A stretch of DNA of 64,000 bases. Source: CALGYY01 sp964585485. Its GTDB lineage: Bacteria; Bacteroidota; Bacteroidia; Bacteroidales; CAIWKO01. Numbering within the stretch: the stretch's first letter is position 1; the number at the start of each line of letters is the position of its first letter. A program made the translations under genes and the position numbers. The stretch covers positions 1-64,000 of the forward strand of contig CAZPDS010000002.1 of NCBI GenBank assembly GCA_964585485.1, written 5' to 3'. This document shows positions 16,660-23,780 of this stretch, in pieces. The notes under the pieces were generated by a model, which saw only the letters and a list, made by a program, of their open reading frames with translations, did no database searches and was not told the origin of the DNA.

Positions 16660-17646
16660 ATGTTCTCCCGCTTATCCCGCCTGCATATAAATCTTCAGTT
16701 CCTGGTCGTTGCATTGGGGGCTTTGTTGCTGTGGATGGACGGGTTTATGAATCCGAAACCCGCGCTGGAAGCACCTTCCCTGATGCCATTGTACGGTACG
16801 CTCCTGGGGTGGGTGCAACAACTGCCGATCCTTTCTGTGTTCATCGCCTTTCTGTTCACTTTCGGCACTGCCATTCTCTGGCATTACATCCTGGTGGAAG
16901 AAGGCCTGTTGGCCCGCAATAATTTTATCCCTATCCTGATAACGATGCTGGTCATGGCCTACAGCCCGGACCTGATGCGGATGAACGCTGCCTTGCCGGC
17001 CAATTTTCTGCTCATCCTCAGCGTGCGCATGATGATGCGCTTCCGTCATCGCGATGAAGCCTATCAGGATATATTTTCGGCGGGCCTCCTGCTGGGGTGC
17101 TCCGTACTGTTCAATCCCTGGAATGTTTTCCTGCTACCCTTGATTTGGATAGCTCTTCAGCTCTTTCGGGTCGTTTCCTTCCGCGAGTGGCTCATCAGCC
17201 TGCTGGGATTCTTCACACCCCTTCTTTGGTTCGCATTTTTTCTGTTTTGGAATGATCGATTATACGAGTCCGTGGCGGTTTTCCGGGACTTTTTCAACAA
17301 CTACGTTATTTTTCGTGGATTTGAGTGGCCGGGTACCATGACCCTTATTACGCTCGGCGCGATGGGCATGCTCTTTATTCCCGCTTTCTTCCGTTTCATA
17401 AGCCGCATGAGTGAAAAGCTGATTGCGTTGCGGAAATGCACCGGCATGATGGCCTGGTTCTTCCTGTTATCGGTTCCTGTCTTCTTTACACAGCAATCCT
17501 TGTGGTTAATCAATAGCAGTGTCATCCTGCTGCCGCTTTCGCTGATGCTTTCCTCCTATCTTACCTCCGTGAAGCGAAAACTTTTGCCCGAAATACTCCT
17601 GGCACTTTTGGTAGCGGCGGTGATAACCGGAAAATTCGTCGGGTAG
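16660..17646 (+). CDS. Polytopic membrane protein, DUF6427-like
   Basis: This 328-residue integral membrane protein has about nine hydrophobic segments and no signal peptide. Its N-terminal pattern (FSRLSRLHINLQFL, GALLLWMDGF), followed by NPWNVFLLPLIWIALQLFR near residue 160, resembles the Bacteroidota family DUF6427, which I assign by memory of its features only. Function is unknown. It follows purD after two bases, and purQ comes about 100 bases later, but there is no sign that it takes part in purine synthesis. Confidence 0.7.
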   Translation: MFSRLSRLHINLQFLVVALGALLLWMDGFMNPKPALEAPSLMPLYGTLLGWVQQLPILSVFIAFLFTFGTAILWHYILVEEGLLARNNFIPILITMLVMAYSPDLMRMNAALPANFLLILSVRMMMRFRHRDEAYQDIFSAGLLLGCSVLFNPWNVFLLPLIWIALQLFRVVSFREWLISLLGFFTPLLWFAFFLFWNDRLYESVAVFRDFFNNYVIFRGFEWPGTMTLITLGAMGMLFIPAFFRFISRMSEKLIALRKCTGMMAWFFLLSVPVFFTQQSLWLINSSVILLPLSLMLSSYLTSVKRKLLPEILLALLVAAVITGKFVG

Positions 17647-17664
17647 GAATCATTGGCGGCCGTT

Positions 17665-17691
17665 CATGGAAACTTTTCCGGCTTTTCCATG
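17665..17691. repeat. Inverted repeat upstream of purQ
   Basis: CATGGAAA at 17665-17672 and TTTCCATG at 17684-17691 are perfect inverted copies around an 11-base centre, just upstream of the purQ -7 box (TAATTTTG, 17712-17719). There is no T run, so it is not a terminator. An operator role is possible but unproven. Confidence 0.4.
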
Positions 17692-17753
17692 AGATGCTCT
17701 GGTTTTTCGGTTAATTTTGTGGCCATAAACCATAACGTTTTAATTCTATTTCC

Positions 17754-18458
17754 ATGAAAATCGGCGTTGTTATTTTTCCGGGTTCCAATTGTGATCACGA
17801 CATGATCTATGCAATGAAAAACATCCTTCAGCAGGAGGTCGTTAAGTTGTGGCACAAGGATAAAGATTTGCAGAACTGCGACCTGATCATGTTACCCGGC
17901 GGGTTCAGTTATGGCGATTACCTCCGCTCCGGAGCCATCGCACGCTTTAGTCCGATCATGGAAAAAGTTATTGATTACGCCAACAAGGGTGGCTTTCTCA
18001 TGGGCATCTGCAATGGTTTCCAGATTCTTTGTGAGGCGCATCTCCTCCCGGGGGCTCTGCTGCACAATAATAACCAGCAGTTCATTTGCCGCAACACCTA
18101 TATCAAATCTGTAAGCGACCAGGCCTTGCCAGTACAGGGATTTCAGAAAGGTAAAGTGCTGAACATACCAATCGCCCATGGCGAGGGTCGCTTTTATGCC
18201 GACAACACTACGCTCAATGAACTGATCGCTAACGACCAGGTATTATTTAAATATTGTGATGCTGAGGGTAACATCACCCCCGCCAGCAATCCGAACGGAT
18301 CGCTGGAAAACATTGCCGGTATTTGTAACAAAGGCCGTAATGTGTTTGGTATGATGCCGCATCCCGAAAGGGCGTGCGATAAGGAACTAGTCAATACGGA
18401 TGGTGCGTATATTCTCCAAAGCATGCTGGCTGGCCTTCAAAAACTGCAGACGGCTTGA
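17754..18458 (+). CDS. purQ: Phosphoribosylformylglycinamidine synthase subunit PurQ
   Basis: PurQ is the glutaminase subunit of FGAM synthase, supplying ammonia to PurL in purine synthesis. At 234 residues it is the small stand-alone type. The class I glutaminase triad is visible: nucleophile Cys in GGFLMGICNGFQIL (about residue 86), then His and Glu in MMPHPERA (about residue 203). It begins MKIGVVIFPGSNCDHD, typical of the family. No purL or purS lies in the window. Its stop codon overlaps the TTG start of the next gene. Confidence 0.96.
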   Translation: MKIGVVIFPGSNCDHDMIYAMKNILQQEVVKLWHKDKDLQNCDLIMLPGGFSYGDYLRSGAIARFSPIMEKVIDYANKGGFLMGICNGFQILCEAHLLPGALLHNNNQQFICRNTYIKSVSDQALPVQGFQKGKVLNIPIAHGEGRFYADNTTLNELIANDQVLFKYCDAEGNITPASNPNGSLENIAGICNKGRNVFGMMPHPERACDKELVNTDGAYILQSMLAGLQKLQTA

Positions 18459-19537
18459 AAAAAATCCTGTTTCTGGCGGCTCATCGGCCCGGACGATCAC
18501 CCGGGCAGCGTTTCCGGTTTGAACAGTATCTCACCTACCTCCGTGAACTAGGCTACCAGTGCGACATTTCCTTTCTCCTTTCGGAGCGGGACGATTTCTA
18601 TTTTTACGCCCACGGTCATTACCTCCGCAAGTTTCTGATCCTGCTGAAAACATTACACATTCGCCTTCGTGACCTTAAAAAAGCCGCTCAGTACGATATC
18701 GTTTTTATTTATCGCGAAGCGGTCATGTTCGGTTCGGTTTGGTTCGAAAAACAATTGGCCCGGCGCTGCCCTAACTTAATCCTCGATTTCGACGATGCCA
18801 TCTGGCTGCAGGATGTGAGCGAAGGAAACCGAAAACTTGCCTGGTTAAAACGCCCATCCAAAACAGAAGACATTCTACGCGTATGTCGGCTTGTCATTAC
18901 AGGAAATGATTATTTGGCGAACTATGCACGACAATTTAACGAGCATGTCGTGGTGGTCCCGACGACCCTCGACACCTCACAATTCAAACCAGTAGCGTGT
19001 TCCAGACCTTCCGGTCGACCCGTATGCATTGGGTGGACCGGATCCATCACAACGCTCCGCCATTTGGAACTGGCCATTCCCGTATGGGAAGAATTATACC
19101 ACCGCTATGGAGACCGGCTGTGCTTCCGGGTCATCGCCGACCGTCCCTGGCAGCATAAAAACCTTCCGTTGACCTTTATCCGCTGGCAGCGAGAAACGGA
19201 AACAGACGACCTTGCCGCCATCGACATAGGGGTAATGCCCTTGCCGGACGACGCCTGGGCCCGCGGCAAGTGCGGTTTTAAAGGATTGCAATACATGGCG
19301 CTGGGCATCCCCGCCGTGATGTCGCCCGTGGGAGTAAACAACACCATTATCCGCGACGGTGAAAACGGATTTCTGGCCGCATCAACAGAAGAGTGGCTGG
19401 AAAAACTAAGCCAGCTCATCGAAAGCAAAGAACTTCGGCAGCGCCTTGGTGAGGCTGGTCGCCGAACCGTTGAAGAGCAATACTCTCTACGGGCTTGGAA
19501 AATCCGTTATGCCAAATTGTTTAGTGATCTCTTCTGA
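18455..19537 (+). CDS. Glycosyltransferase, GT4-like
   Basis: A 360-residue GT-B fold protein expected to transfer a sugar from an activated donor, probably for surface polysaccharide. The C-terminal donor-binding signature is GKCGFKGLQYMALGIPAVMS (about residues 270-290) followed by NGFLA. The N-terminal half has a CDISFLLSERDD region and the DFDDAIW motif. The start is a TTG that shares three bases with the purQ stop (TTGA overlap), and the peptide MKKILFLAAHRPGRS is a sensible start. The donor and acceptor are not known. A terminator follows. Confidence 0.85.
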   Translation: MKKILFLAAHRPGRSPGQRFRFEQYLTYLRELGYQCDISFLLSERDDFYFYAHGHYLRKFLILLKTLHIRLRDLKKAAQYDIVFIYREAVMFGSVWFEKQLARRCPNLILDFDDAIWLQDVSEGNRKLAWLKRPSKTEDILRVCRLVITGNDYLANYARQFNEHVVVVPTTLDTSQFKPVACSRPSGRPVCIGWTGSITTLRHLELAIPVWEELYHRYGDRLCFRVIADRPWQHKNLPLTFIRWQRETETDDLAAIDIGVMPLPDDAWARGKCGFKGLQYMALGIPAVMSPVGVNNTIIRDGENGFLAASTEEWLEKLSQLIESKELRQRLGEAGRRTVEEQYSLRAWKIRYAKLFSDLF

Positions 19538-19554
19538 TGTACGTCGTGAAAGCA

Positions 19555-19600
19555 AAATACCGGCCCGGAAGCATGAAGCTTACCGGGCCGGTATTTTTTT
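19555..19600. terminator. Bidirectional intrinsic terminator
   Basis: ATACCGGCCCGG and CCGGGCCGGTAT form a long stem, extended by AAGC/GCTT near the loop, with a T run after it and A residues before it. It separates the convergent glycosyltransferase and nhaD genes. Confidence 0.88.
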
Positions 19601-19618
19601 GTCGTCAGCCTACCGGAC

Positions 19619-21028
19619 TTAGTCCGCTACTGTGGCTGTCTGAGCTTCTTTTGCTACATGACAACCCTCGGCGGTACATTCAATAGCCGGTTCCCTGTGC
19701 TCTTTGTTGGAGGTGGGATGCCATCCCCAAATAAGGTAAAGCACGAAAAATCCGATAATGTAAGCCAACACAACATGCCAGCCCTTGCGTAACCATTTGG
19801 TCACATTGCGGGCTTCGGGGAATTTGTTGGTCAGCGCCACCCCGGCGGAAGAACCAAACCACACCATAGAACCACCAAATCCCACGGCATAGGCCAGGAT
19901 ACCCCAGTCGTAATGTCCCTGATCCAAACACAGCTTGGTGAGCGGGATATTATCGAAAACAGCGCTAACAAAGCCCAGGATAAAGGCAGTCATCCAGGAG
20001 GCATCCGGCAAGGTTTCTACGGGCATCAGGGAAGCCGCGGTTACCAAGCACATCAGAAAAATCGTGCCTTTGATGGAGGCGCCCACTTCATGCCAGGGCA
20101 TTTTGCGGAAAATAGCGCCAACAAGGATTGCAATCCACACCCCGAGCGCCGGCATATCATAAATTACATTGGCGGCGATCGCTCCGGCAAGGATAAATGC
20201 GACAATAAATAAGCGTCCGTAATCTACTTTTGCATTCTGTGGAGCATCTTTGATGATACGCTGATGTTTATCCTGCTGATGCGAAGCAAACCAGGCCACC
20301 ACAACCAATACGGCCGCCGACCCAATAAACGCGTGGAGAACATCCATGGCTGAAACCCCATCAATCCACATCATGGTAGTGGTGGTATCGCCGACAACCG
20401 AACCGGCGCCCCCTGCGTTACTGGCCGCCACAATCGCTGCCAGAAAGCCCAGGTGCACTTTGCCCTTAAAGACCACCATGGCCACCGTTCCACCAATCAT
20501 GGCCGCGGCAATGTTATCTAAAAAGGACGATAAAATAAACACAAAAATCAGCAGCACAAAGGGTCCTTTCCAGTCATCGGGAAGATAACGGGGCAGAATA
20601 TCCGGTACACCGGAGTCTTCGAAAATCTTGGCCAAAATGGCAAAACCCAACAAGAGTCCCATAAGGTTAAGCAAAATACCCCATTCGCCCTGCCGGTTAT
20701 GCTTATCAGCCAACTGGCTCAGCAGGGAATTTTCGCCCAAAAAGTGCTCACCCCAATGGTACCCCGTAACAAAAACTAATTTGTAGAGCACAATGGTGGC
20801 AAGTCCAATCAAGGCAACCCAAAAGGTTTGTTTGTGAAACAAGGCTACTCCCATCAAGGTTAGTGCAAAAAGAATGAATTCGATGCGAATTCCATTAATC
20901 GCGGGGGCCTCGCCACCTCCCGAAGCAAAGGAGAACAGGGGGAACACCACAAGGGCCACCAGGGCCGTTAAAAATGCCACAATGCCGGTTGTGCGCCGGG
21001 CGCTAGCGTAACGTTTTGGTCTGATCAT
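19619..21028 (-). CDS. nhaD: NhaD-type sodium:proton antiporter
   Basis: A 469-residue ion-transporter-superfamily protein with about 12 membrane segments. The first half has SSFLDNIAAAMIGGT and ASNAGGAGSVVGDTTTTMMW, and the second half repeats this plan with VSAVFDNIPLTKLCL and GFGGSMVWFGSSAGVALT. These are features of NhaD rather than of citrate or arsenite carriers. NhaD exchanges Na+ or Li+ for H+ at alkaline pH. It is the last gene of an apparent operon after a response regulator and histidine kinase, with 15 bases between the kinase stop and this start. The C-terminal 26 residues carry an unusual CTAEGCH. Confidence 0.88.
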   Translation of the reverse strand: MIRPKRYASARRTTGIVAFLTALVALVVFPLFSFASGGGEAPAINGIRIEFILFALTLMGVALFHKQTFWVALIGLATIVLYKLVFVTGYHWGEHFLGENSLLSQLADKHNRQGEWGILLNLMGLLLGFAILAKIFEDSGVPDILPRYLPDDWKGPFVLLIFVFILSSFLDNIAAAMIGGTVAMVVFKGKVHLGFLAAIVAASNAGGAGSVVGDTTTTMMWIDGVSAMDVLHAFIGSAAVLVVVAWFASHQQDKHQRIIKDAPQNAKVDYGRLFIVAFILAGAIAANVIYDMPALGVWIAILVGAIFRKMPWHEVGASIKGTIFLMCLVTAASLMPVETLPDASWMTAFILGFVSAVFDNIPLTKLCLDQGHYDWGILAYAVGFGGSMVWFGSSAGVALTNKFPEARNVTKWLRKGWHVVLAYIIGFFVLYLIWGWHPTSNKEHREPAIECTAEGCHVAKEAQTATVAD

Positions 21029-21043
21029 AAATAATTGGTTTGA

Positions 21044-22444
21044 TTAAGTGTATTTAGGTTTGTTATATGGGTCTGTGTTGTCGGTTATGTCGGGCCGGTG
21101 CGGAATAAATTCAACGTTGAATCGTGTGCCTTCCGCTTCTACACTGTTCAGGGCAAAATTCACGTCGTGCAATTCCAGAATTTTAGCCACCAGGGAAAGC
21201 CCGATCCCAAATCCCTCACGGTTCTTAACATTCGAACCCCGATTGAAGGTATTGAAAATGTTCTCCACCTCTCCGGAAGGAATCCCGATACCCTGATCGG
21301 AGATTTGTACCCGAAATACTGGATCCGAAAAGGTAAGCAAAACCTCCACATCCTTCTGTGAAAATTTACAGGCGTTTTCAATCAGGTTTTTAAAAGCAAT
21401 CTCCAGGAGGCTTGCATTACCATGAATTAACCACTCTCCCTCCTTTTCTTCATATTGTATTTGCGGAATGATTTTGCGCTCGGGATATTTCATTTTCACC
21501 CATTGAATAGCTGTAAAAATAATCTCGTCGATCCGAACGCCTGCAAATTGAATCGCAAGGCTACTGTTAAGTTGCGCCAATTCCAGCAAACTGCTGAGCT
21601 GTGCATTCAGGTTTTTCAAATCTTCCACCAGACTTTTCAGGTGCTCGCGGTATGCAGCCTCGTCGTGCGCCCCCCCCAGCAAGTAATCGGACTCGGCAAT
21701 CATAACCGTAAGCGGGGTGCGCAATTCGTGGGAGGCGTTTGAAATAAATTCTTCCTGATTCTTAAACGCTTTGTCCAGTTTTACCAACATTTCGTTGAAC
21801 GAGCGGGCCAACTGCGCCAGTTCATCATTATTGGGCCCTTCCTGAAGGCGCGTATTGAGACGGGAGGAACTGATCTGTTGAATCCTGCGAATAATATCAG
21901 AAATCGGTTTAATGGCATTCTTCGAGAATAAATACGAAAGAAGAATGGATAAAAGAATGCTGATTGCGCTACTCCAGGCCAGGATGTCGAGCAGTTCCGA
22001 CAAATTGTTGCGCCGGGCCGCATCCGAAGCCATCACATAAACGTAATAGGTTTTGTCCTTGAGCTGATGCGCGTACATCACCCCGTCTTTTTCGCGGTAG
22101 GAGAAGAAGCGGGTGTCGGTGGCCGCATACTGATCGCGGATAAGGGGCGCTTGCAAATAACGAACATTATTGCTGTAAACCGGACGCAGGGAGGCATCCG
22201 TCAACACCACCTCTTCCTCATCCAGCGAAAAAGTGGAGGCATGAATTTTCTTTAGCAGCGTTGAATCTACCTCCACCACATCAATTAAAAGAATCGCCGT
22301 GTTTTTCGCACTCTCCAGCAGGTTCTCCCGGAAACGATTTAGCTGGCTTGACCAGGAAAAATAGTACACGAAAAAGGAAAAGAAAACCAGCACAACGGTT
22401 ACTATCAAAGAGTACTGAAGAGAAAGGCGCGTCTTGATGTTCAT
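21044..22444 (-). CDS. Membrane sensor histidine kinase
   Basis: A 466-residue kinase with two membrane segments (about residues 11-31 and 155-175) flanking a periplasmic sensor of about 125 residues, then a HAMP linker, the phosphoacceptor His (FISNASHELRTPL, about residue 240), an N box (NLIENACKFS), and G boxes (ISDQGIGIP, GFGIGLSLV). It should phosphorylate the adjacent OmpR-type regulator, whose stop is three bases upstream. The signal is unknown. Co-transcription with nhaD suggests a link with sodium or pH, which is an inference from position only. Confidence 0.94.
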   Translation of the reverse strand: MNIKTRLSLQYSLIVTVVLVFFSFFVYYFSWSSQLNRFRENLLESAKNTAILLIDVVEVDSTLLKKIHASTFSLDEEEVVLTDASLRPVYSNNVRYLQAPLIRDQYAATDTRFFSYREKDGVMYAHQLKDKTYYVYVMASDAARRNNLSELLDILAWSSAISILLSILLSYLFSKNAIKPISDIIRRIQQISSSRLNTRLQEGPNNDELAQLARSFNEMLVKLDKAFKNQEEFISNASHELRTPLTVMIAESDYLLGGAHDEAAYREHLKSLVEDLKNLNAQLSSLLELAQLNSSLAIQFAGVRIDEIIFTAIQWVKMKYPERKIIPQIQYEEKEGEWLIHGNASLLEIAFKNLIENACKFSQKDVEVLLTFSDPVFRVQISDQGIGIPSGEVENIFNTFNRGSNVKNREGFGIGLSLVAKILELHDVNFALNSVEAEGTRFNVEFIPHRPDITDNTDPYNKPKYT

Positions 22445-22447
22445 GTG

Positions 22448-23137
22448 CTAGCTGACTTTATCACTGCAAAAAAAACCAAATCCGTAACGCGTATGAATGA
22501 GTTTTACCGGATAATCTTTATCAATTTTTTTTCGCAAATAATTTACATATACATCTATTATGTTTGTTCCTGGATCAAAATCAATTCCCCAGACTTTCTC
22601 GGCGATGAACTCACGTGAAAGCAACTCCTCTTTGTGACGCAGGAAGGTTTCCAACAACAAAAACTCCTTGGCGGTAAGTTCAATTCTGTTATTGCCCCGC
22701 TTTACCTCTTTGCGGCTAATGTCCATCTCCAGGTCGGATATACTTAAAATTTCAGGCAGCGGGGGTGACTCCGTACGCCGCAGAAAAACATGAATACGCG
22801 CCAGAAGTTCACGAATATCAAAGGGTTTAAGCATATAATCGTCGGCCCCGGCATCAAAACCAGTGAGCTTGTTATCCGGCGATCCCAAAGCAGTGAGCAT
22901 AATAATCGGAATCTTTTCATCCGTCTTGCGAATTTCGCGGCATAAATCATAGCCATTCATCAGCGGAAGATTTATGTCCAGGATGATGAGATCGTAATGA
23001 TTATTCAGAAACAACATGTGTCCCATATATCCGTCATGCGCGATATCGGCACCAAAGTTCACGTCTTCCAGTTGCTTCTTGATCACCCGGGCCAGACGCA
23101 GTTCGTCTTCTACAATCAATACACTAACCTTGTTCAT
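22448..23137 (-). CDS. OmpR/PhoB-family response regulator
   Basis: A 229-residue regulator. The receiver domain has the acidic pair (VEDE, residues 10-12), the phosphoacceptor Asp54 in ILDINLPLMNG, and Lys in LKPFDI near 103. The winged-helix DNA-binding domain follows from about 130 (ELTAKEFLLLETFL, VYVNYLRKKID, RYGFGF). It is the first gene of RR-HK-nhaD. A TAATTTTG -7 box lies at 23157-23164 on the minus strand, about 20 bases before the ATG. It is the probable partner of the kinase that begins three bases downstream. Confidence 0.94.
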   Translation of the reverse strand: MNKVSVLIVEDELRLARVIKKQLEDVNFGADIAHDGYMGHMLFLNNHYDLIILDINLPLMNGYDLCREIRKTDEKIPIIMLTALGSPDNKLTGFDAGADDYMLKPFDIRELLARIHVFLRRTESPPLPEILSISDLEMDISRKEVKRGNNRIELTAKEFLLLETFLRHKEELLSREFIAEKVWGIDFDPGTNIIDVYVNYLRKKIDKDYPVKLIHTRYGFGFFCSDKVS

Positions 23138-23290
23138 GGGTTTGCTTAGATGAGGGCAAAATTAGTACAAGAACCTTCCGGGCCTCTAAATTAATCGGAT
23201 TCTATAAACTTTCTAATCAGATTCTAACTCCATCCCGCGGGGAGAATTCCTACTTTCGCACATTCGTACTATCTATATTTTTTTAATCCG

Positions 23291-23386
23291 ATGAAAAAAC
23301 CAAAAATATCCAACGAAGTCCTTTTTTTCCTGATGATTGCCCTGGCCATTATCGTTCTGGTGTTGTTAAAGGTCGTGTTTTTTTAA
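23291..23386 (+). CDS. Tiny single-helix membrane protein (31 residues)
   Basis: ATG to TAA gives MKKPKISNEVLF followed by a hydrophobic helix of about 18 residues (ALAIIVLVLLKVVFF at the end). The positive N-terminus and single helix predict an inner-membrane protein with the N-terminus inside. It starts 153 bases from the divergent response-regulator gene. A second tiny protein of similar design lies at 30196. No family could be recognised. A chance frame is possible, but a frame made of a charged head and one clean helix is uncommon by chance. Confidence 0.5.
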   Translation: MKKPKISNEVLFFLMIALAIIVLVLLKVVFF

Positions 23387-23476
23387 CCCAAACGATTTCC
23401 TCGGCTTGTCTTGAAAAATAAAGAAAAATAGCACATTAGAAATCGATCCCCCTTTGAAAACGGATTGTTAGCGAAC

Positions 23477-23548
23477 GGTCTCATGTTGAATTAATAATGG
23501 TTGGAGACCTCATTCCCGTCACAACGAAAGTTTGGGCGGGATTTTTTT
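23477..23548 (+). terminator. Hairpin pair ending in an intrinsic terminator
   Basis: The gene-free stretch 23387-23593 holds a GGTCTC/GAGACC hairpin (23477-23509) and then TCCCGTC paired with GGCGGGA (one G-T pair) running into seven T (23514-23548). It could end the transcript of the tiny gene at 23291 or be a small RNA of its own. I see nothing else in this stretch. Confidence 0.6.
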
Positions 23549-23550
23549 AC

Positions 23551-23590
23551 AAAATACCCGTTTGTCTATCACAAGGCAAACGGGTATTTA
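23551..23590 (-). terminator. Terminator after tRNA-Cys
   Basis: A perfect 13-bp stem (AAATACCCGTTTG with CAAACGGGTATTT) lies just after the tRNA on the minus strand. The T run is short and broken, so termination strength is uncertain. Confidence 0.6.
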
Positions 23591-23593
23591 GTG

Positions 23594-23664
23594 AGGTCTC
23601 GAGCAGAATCGAACTGCTGTAAGCGGTTTTGCAGACCGGCGCCTAGCCACTCGGCCACGAGACC
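23594..23664 (-). tRNA. tRNA-Cys (anticodon GCA)
   Basis: A 71-nt cloverleaf: acceptor stem GGTCTCG/CGAGACC (7 bp), D arm GCC/GGC, anticodon stem with loop CTGCAAA giving anticodon GCA, and T arm AGCAG-TTCGATT-CTGCT. The outermost pair of the anticodon stem is a C-C mismatch. The discriminator base is T (U73), the identity base of tRNA-Cys. CCA is not encoded. Confidence 0.94.
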
Positions 23665-23765
23665 ATGAGATGCAAAATTAAACATTTTTTTGTAACCTCC
23701 AACTTTTTCGCACTGGCTGCGTTGACTGCTGCCCGCGGAATTGACTCCAAAAACGGAATAATGTG

Positions 23766-23773
23766 TAAGTTTG
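23766..23773 (+). promoter_or_regulatory. -7 box of the DUF5686 gene, next to the start codon
   Basis: TAAGTTTG ends seven bases before the ATG at 23781. A TTG at 23741-23743 lies 22 bases upstream. The transcript would have a very short leader or none. Confidence 0.45.
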
Positions 23774-23780
23774 TGGCATC

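Noticed and set aside
23477..23509. Second tRNA suggested by GGTCTC and GAGACC
   Set aside because: The space between the arms is only 21 bases, too short for a cloverleaf.
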